DNA of 64,000 nt from Bradyrhizobium sp. AZCC 1719 (lineage in GTDB: Bacteria > Pseudomonadota > Alphaproteobacteria > Rhizobiales > Xanthobacteraceae), in contig NZ_JAZHRU010000001.1 in the NCBI RefSeq assembly GCF_036924525.1, positions 4,183,001-4,247,000 of the forward strand, given 5' to 3'. The notes under the pieces are model-generated. The model ran no database searches. It was not told the origin of the DNA and was given only the letters and a program-made list of their open reading frames with translations. Position numbers and translations under genes: made by a program. Positions 60,387-64,000 of the stretch are shown here, one piece after another (position 1 is the stretch's first letter; every line of letters starts with the position of its first letter).

Positions 60387-60593
60387 CGGTAACCTCCCAG
60401 GAGAGGGCGCTCTGGAGACGGCACCCCCTGAGATAAATAATGCTGGTCCGATTGAGGCGGTTCAAGCGGCAATTCGCCTGATAACGGTGAGGTTGTGCTT
60501 CCACGCATGCCTCGAAGTCCGTTATGATGAGGTCAAACGGACGGGGAAGGCTCTTTGCCTTCCGCTAATCGACTTTCATTGAGGGAGCACATC

Positions 60594-61682
60594 ATGAAAC
60601 GCCGTACGTTCCTCAAAGGCAGCGCCGTGGTCGGCGCGACGACGCTGGTTGCGGCACCTGCGATCGCGCAAGCAGCGCCCGAGATCAAATGGCGTTTGAC
60701 CTCGAGCTTTCCGAAGTCGCTCGAAACCATCTTCGGCACGGCGCAGACTTTCGCGAAATACGTGGCTGATGCCACCGACAACAAGTTTCAGATTCAGACC
60801 TTTGCGGCAGGCGAGATCGTGCCCGGCCTGCAGGCGCTTGATGCGGTGAGCTCCTCGACCGTCGAGATCGCGCAGACGCCGCTCTATTTCTACATCGGCA
60901 AGGAGCCGGCGCTGACCTATGCGACGGGCGCGCCCTTCGGCATGAACCATCGCCATCAGCACTCCTGGTGGACGTTCGGCGGCGGCGCTGATCTCTGCAA
61001 CGAGGCGCTGAAGCCTTTCAAGGCGCACGCGATTCTCTGCGGCAATTCCGGTACGCAAATGGGCGGCTGGTTCCGCAAGGAGATCAAGACGGTCGACGAT
61101 CTCAAAGGCCTGAAATTCCGCATCGCAGGCATGGGCGGCCATGTGCTCGCAAGGCTCGGCGTCGTGCCGCAGCAGATCGCGGGCGGTGACGTTTATCCGG
61201 CGCTCGAGCGAGGAACGATCGATGCCGCGGAGTTCGTCGGTCCCTACGATGACGAGAAGCTCGGCTTCTACAAGGTGGCGAAGTACTACTATTTCCCCGG
61301 CTGGTGGGAAGGCGGGGCCATGCTGCACATGGCCGTGAACGACGAGAAGTGGAATGCGCTTCCCAAGCCATACCAGGCGATCGTCAACCAGGCCGCTTCG
61401 GCGGCCGGCGCGTGGATGATCGAAAAATACGACAGCGTCAATCCTGCGTCGCTGAAGCGGCTTGTCGCCAACGGCGCGGAGCTGCGCGCGTTTCCGCAGC
61501 CGGTCCTGGAAGCCTGCTACAAGGCCACGCAGGACCATCTGAACGAGATCGCCGAAAAGAGCCCGCTGTTCAAGAAGACCAAGGAGAGCCACGACGCGTA
61601 CATGAAGGAAGTGCTGTTCTATACGCAGATCGCGGAAAATTATTACGACAACTACCTGCTCAGCAAAATGCGCAAGGGGTGA
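60594..61682 (+). CDS. TRAP transporter substrate-binding protein (DctP family), orphan
   Basis: 362 residues, with a twin-arginine signal (KRRTFLKGSAVVGATTLVAAPAIAQA) and the DctP fold: IKWRLTSSFPKSLETIFGTAQ, GGWFRKEIKTVDDLKGLKFRIAG (the conserved Arg that binds the ligand carboxylate) and GWWEGGAMLHMAVN. This branch resembles YiaO/TakP-type proteins that bind 2-oxo acids or taurine-like ligands. ATG 60594 follows GAGGGAG. No DctQ/DctM membrane genes are near, so it must work with a distant transporter or as a sensor protein. Confidence 0.88.
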   Translation: MKRRTFLKGSAVVGATTLVAAPAIAQAAPEIKWRLTSSFPKSLETIFGTAQTFAKYVADATDNKFQIQTFAAGEIVPGLQALDAVSSSTVEIAQTPLYFYIGKEPALTYATGAPFGMNHRHQHSWWTFGGGADLCNEALKPFKAHAILCGNSGTQMGGWFRKEIKTVDDLKGLKFRIAGMGGHVLARLGVVPQQIAGGDVYPALERGTIDAAEFVGPYDDEKLGFYKVAKYYYFPGWWEGGAMLHMAVNDEKWNALPKPYQAIVNQAASAAGAWMIEKYDSVNPASLKRLVANGAELRAFPQPVLEACYKATQDHLNEIAEKSPLFKKTKESHDAYMKEVLFYTQIAENYYDNYLLSKMRKG

Positions 61683-61770
61683 GGGCGCGCCACGATGAAG
61701 CGTAGCCTGGATGAGAGTTAGCGACATCCGCCGCCGGGCGCGATGGACTACTTTGTCCGGTCGCTAGCGC

Positions 61771-62499
61771 TCAACCTGGCAGCAGGCCAAGATTTATCGC
61801 CAGGAAAGCAGGTCCATTGATACTGCCATGCACCACGATGCCCACGCACGTATTTTGCGAGCGTTGGACCGACCACGGAATAACAAACACAACGGGCAAG
61901 AGAACCAACAAGACTCCGGGGCCAAAACTGAAATGGAACGCTCCGTGAAGCACGCCTTGAACGATCCAGGTGTTAGCCCCGAATACGGGCTCCTGGCGCG
62001 GTTGGATAAACCCGCGCCACCATAACTCTTCTCCGATGATATTGACCGCGAAGAATGGCAGCCATACCGCAAGCAGGTAAAGCTGGTCCGTCGCGAGCGG
62101 CTTAAAGTGTATGAAATCAGGCTGGGTTGGCAGTTGCGGCCACACCAATACATTCAACGCCTGTAAGCCCGCAATTGCAGCAATTGTGCCACCTATGGCC
62201 AGCCCGGTCAGCCGCCAATCGCTCGATGTCATCTTGCGAACCCGCAAGTGTTCGAGGAGTCTTGCCAGTGAGGTGGATTGGATAGTCATTGCTCCGCCAA
62301 CGAGGGCGGCAGCCAGGAGGGAGGCCAATACAAGTCCACCGGCAAAAAACCACGCCAGCAACGGTTCCCAGCCGCGAGCTAACAGGCGCGGCATCAACGC
62401 GTGAGTTGCAAGCCAGAGCAGGGCCGCCGGTATGCCAAACAACACCACCGATGGTGCAATTCCGATCCGATCCGGAATCTTTGCCTGTTTGATGTCCAT
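61771..62499 (-). CDS. CPBP-family intramembrane protease
   Basis: 242 residues with about seven membrane helices. The Rce1/CPBP motifs are present: EELWWRG (EExxxR, near 156-162), HGAFHFSF (near 185) and the third HGSIN (near 224). Bacterial members process membrane proteins or bacteriocin-like peptides; no peptide gene is adjacent. Convergent with the TRAP protein gene. Confidence 0.85.
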   Translation of the reverse strand: MDIKQAKIPDRIGIAPSVVLFGIPAALLWLATHALMPRLLARGWEPLLAWFFAGGLVLASLLAAALVGGAMTIQSTSLARLLEHLRVRKMTSSDWRLTGLAIGGTIAAIAGLQALNVLVWPQLPTQPDFIHFKPLATDQLYLLAVWLPFFAVNIIGEELWWRGFIQPRQEPVFGANTWIVQGVLHGAFHFSFGPGVLLVLLPVVFVIPWSVQRSQNTCVGIVVHGSINGPAFLAINLGLLPG

Positions 62500-62810
62500 T
62501 CGATTTTATCGGCGTTTTAGCCTTCGTCTCGCTAGGTAGGTCGGTTCGGAAAGTATGTTACTGCGGCTCGGGCAGATATGCGGCACGTTCTGATATTGGC
62601 CACCCTGCCTGCGATTGGTTCGATCCGGACGGCTCTCTTCAACGGCAGGTTATCGGCCCAGTCGCGCAAATATGCATCAGAGGTGCATTTGCAACTTGCG
62701 CGAGCGCTTGCGCGCAAAATCTAATTTGCTGAACAGATTCAAGCTGATTTGGGTGGTCCAGCCGTCCGCGCAAAAATACTTTGCTTCCCTTTCACCCCAA
62801 ATCAGTGGCT

Positions 62811-63265
62811 ATTTCCGCGCTGTCCCGCCTCGGCAAGAGGGGCGTATCGCGGTCGTCACGAACGCGAGGCGGGATGCGGTGGACGCGAGGGCGTCGGCGC
62901 GCAAAGTGGTCGCAGGGCGAGATCAAAACTCGTGAGCGGCTCGCGGCGCGCAAGATGAACGACGTCATTGCGTACGGCAAAACCGTGTGGTCCTGACACC
63001 CGTGGCTGGTGCCAAGCTGCCGGTGGCGAGTTCGATCCAACCGGATCGACGAGCCATCAAGCCGGCAGCGATGGAGGCAAGAGGAATTCGTCTCCAGGGA
63101 GAGCACGGCATAAGCCGTCAAACCATTGCGCAGGGAATGCCGGAGTGCCTCGGCTGTACCTGTATGCTCGTGTGCGCATCTCTTAGCGCTACTTGCACAC
63201 GAGACCGCGGGTGCAGCAAGCACCCGGCATTCCCTGCACCCTCTCGTTTTGAGGGAAAAGGTTAG
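62811..63265. repeat. Dispersed ~450-bp Bradyrhizobium-type repeat
   Basis: From GCGCTGTCCCGCCTCGGCAAG to the CACCCGGCATTCCCTGCACC and TTTGAGGGAAAAGG end. I recognise this sequence, and its spurious ORF reading MRTAKPCGPDTR, from many intergenic regions of Bradyrhizobium genomes. The right part has inverted arms (GCAGGGAATGCCGGAGTG and CACCCGGCATTCCCTGC). No transposase, no target duplication seen. Recall from memory, not a search. Confidence 0.55.
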
Positions 63266-63315
63266 ACAAACCTCGGGCGCAATTCGCGTCGCGAGAACGC
63301 GAAACTGTATCCACC

Positions 63316-63394
63316 GTCATTGCGAGCGCAGCGAAGCAATCCATTATCACCGCGAATGCCGAAGGATGGATTGCTTCGCTGCGCTCGCAATGAC
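63316..63394. repeat. Palindromic repeat, family D (28-bp perfect arms)
   Basis: GTCATTGCGAGCGCAGCGAA-type left arm (28 bases from 63316) and its exact complement ending 63394, with a 23-base centre. This is the familiar GTCATTGCGAGCG palindrome of Bradyrhizobium/Rhodopseudomonas intergenic DNA. Confidence 0.9.
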
Positions 63395-63531
63395 GCGGGG
63401 AAGGGCGGCGGCCCTAGCGGATACCCCACATATGCGGGATGTGATGCTTCCTTGGTCACACGCAAAATCCTTGCGCCGGCATTTCGCGGACTTCGGTCAC
63501 GTCCATGTGAAAGCCTCGGCTCTGTTCGAAT

Positions 63532-63556
63532 TTGACAATGACTGACCAGTCAGTCA
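63532..63556. promoter_or_regulatory. TetR operator and -35 box before the partial TetR gene
   Basis: TGACTGAC-CA-GTCAGTCA, a perfect 8+2+8 inverted repeat at 63539-63556, directly after TTGACA (63532-63537) and 10 bases before the start codon at 63567. This is the usual form of an AcrR/TetR autoregulatory operator. The -10 box at the right distance is weak. Confidence 0.65.
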
Positions 63557-63566
63557 CAAACGAAGC

Positions 63567-64000
63567 ATGACAAATGAAGCCGCCAAAACCGCCAGGAAAT
63601 CGGCTCCGAAGCCGGTCAATCGCCGGACCGGGGCGAAAGCGTCGGCGTCCTCGAAACCGCTGCCGGCTTCCAGCCGCGCCGAACGCGCGGCCGAGCGGCG
63701 CGGGGCCATCATCGCGGCGGCGATGGACGAATTCATCGCGCGCGGCTTTGCGGCGACACGGCTCGACGACATCGCCAAACGCGCCGGTGTCGCCAAGGGC
63801 ACGATCTATCTGCACTTCAAGGACAAGGAATCGATGTTCGAGGAATTGATCCGGACCGCCATCGTACCGCTGGTCACCCGCCTCTGGGCGACGCCCCCGC
63901 AACCCGGAGCATCGGTGCGCGACATGGTGGAGGGCTTTGCCAAAACCTTCATCGAGGAGGTGGCCGCCACGCGACGCGGCGACCTTGTGCGGCTGATCGT
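63567..64000 (+). CDS. TetR/AcrR-family regulator (3' partial)
   Basis: The ATG at 63567 opens a frame that continues past the window end. A basic, Ala/Lys/Arg-rich leader of about 40 residues (ARKSAPKPVNRRTGAKASAS) precedes the TetR DNA-binding domain (RRGAIIAAAMDEFIARGF, then LDDIAKRAGVAKGTIYLHF). It is preceded by a palindromic operator, so autorepression is likely. Many such proteins control efflux pumps, which could be encoded just beyond the window. Confidence 0.9.
   Translation, partial: MTNEAAKTARKSAPKPVNRRTGAKASASSKPLPASSRAERAAERRGAIIAAAMDEFIARGFAATRLDDIAKRAGVAKGTIYLHFKDKESMFEELIRTAIVPLVTRLWATPPQPGASVRDMVEGFAKTFIEEVAATRRGDLVRLI

Larger units (their letters stand above)
62500..63566. 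other. 1.07-kb region of repeats without a secure gene
   Basis: A 48-codon ORF at 62578-62724 (MRHVLILATLPAIG start, weak ribosome-binding site) is possible but poorly supported. 62811-63265 is a dispersed repeat, 63316-63394 a palindromic repeat, and 63532-63556 the promoter/operator zone of the TetR gene. Short ORFs inside the repeat are artefacts. Confidence 0.6.

Noticed and set aside
60576..61727. Minus-strand ORF of 383 codons opposite the TRAP binding protein
   Set aside because: Shadow of a well-supported gene with a strong ribosome-binding site; no domain seen.
62968..63265. Two overlapping ORFs in the dispersed repeat (readings MRTAKPCGP and MVLTPVAGAK)
   Set aside because: These are the familiar spurious ORFs of a non-coding Bradyrhizobium repeat; no ribosome-binding site or domain.

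Overview
The window is GC-rich alphaproteobacterial chromosome, most likely Bradyrhizobium or a close relative in the Nitrobacteraceae. The reasons are a D-tartrate dehydratase that matches my memory of the characterised B. japonicum enzyme almost throughout, an NdvC-like GH17 glucan enzyme, a Bradyrhizobium-style set of short palindromic intergenic repeats, and a roughly 450-bp dispersed repeat at 62.8-63.3 kb that I recall from many Bradyrhizobium intergenic regions. I see no phage, insertion sequence, CRISPR array, tRNA or rRNA. Family and organism assignments are from memory, without database searches.

Layout: 0-6.7 kb holds a partial GH17 glucan enzyme, a threonine aldolase, an FMN-dependent lactate dehydrogenase-like enzyme, rpsD with a strong terminator, an E2-fold acyltransferase and an HpcH/HpaI aldolase. 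6.7-10.5 kb holds a Tat-exported ThuA-like protein, a LysR regulator divergent from tarD, and a secreted HbpS/GlcG protein. 10.5-14 kb has murI, a broken ridA divergent from a TetR gene across three operator-like palindromes, and purB. 14-18.4 kb has a NarX-type two-component pair divergent from a tightly coupled MotA/TolQ/ExbB-like three-gene operon. 18.5-26.5 kb holds a TetR gene, a TPR-LuxR regulator, a GFA protein, a flavoprotein, a glycine-zipper protein, rpe, an EF-hand protein and a P1-type self-processing hydrolase.

26.7-37.7 kb is a signalling block: a MASE4-like hybrid kinase, a single-domain receiver, a receiver-PAS-HWE kinase, and a 2096-residue cytoplasmic hybrid kinase with eleven tandem 92-residue HAMP-type units. 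37.9-43.2 kb is a complete branched-chain amino-acid-type ABC importer, with livHMGF coupled by 1-4 base overlaps and a separate livK. 43.8-46.5 kb is pcaB-pcaD-pcaC of protocatechuate breakdown. 46.6-53.5 kb is a CO-dehydrogenase-type molybdenum hydroxylase cluster (coxG, coxS, coxM, coxD, coxE, split XdhC/CoxF, MoeA-MocA fusion). It lacks the catalytic large subunit coxL, and a 15-codon ORF sits where coxL is expected.

53.7-61.7 kb has small secreted or unknown proteins, a DUF2000 gene with a broken partial copy on the other side of an SMP-30-like gene, a SorAB-like sulfite dehydrogenase pair, a frameshifted small gene, and a secreted cyclase divergent from an orphan TRAP binding protein. 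The right end has a CPBP protease, about 1 kb of repeats, and a partial TetR gene behind a palindromic operator.

Themes: compact operons joined by ATGA/GTGA/TGATG overlaps; palindromic repeats placed just upstream of ribosome-binding sites; several divergent regulator-target pairs with visible operators; and three decayed or deleted genes (ridA, probable coxL, DUF2000 copy).
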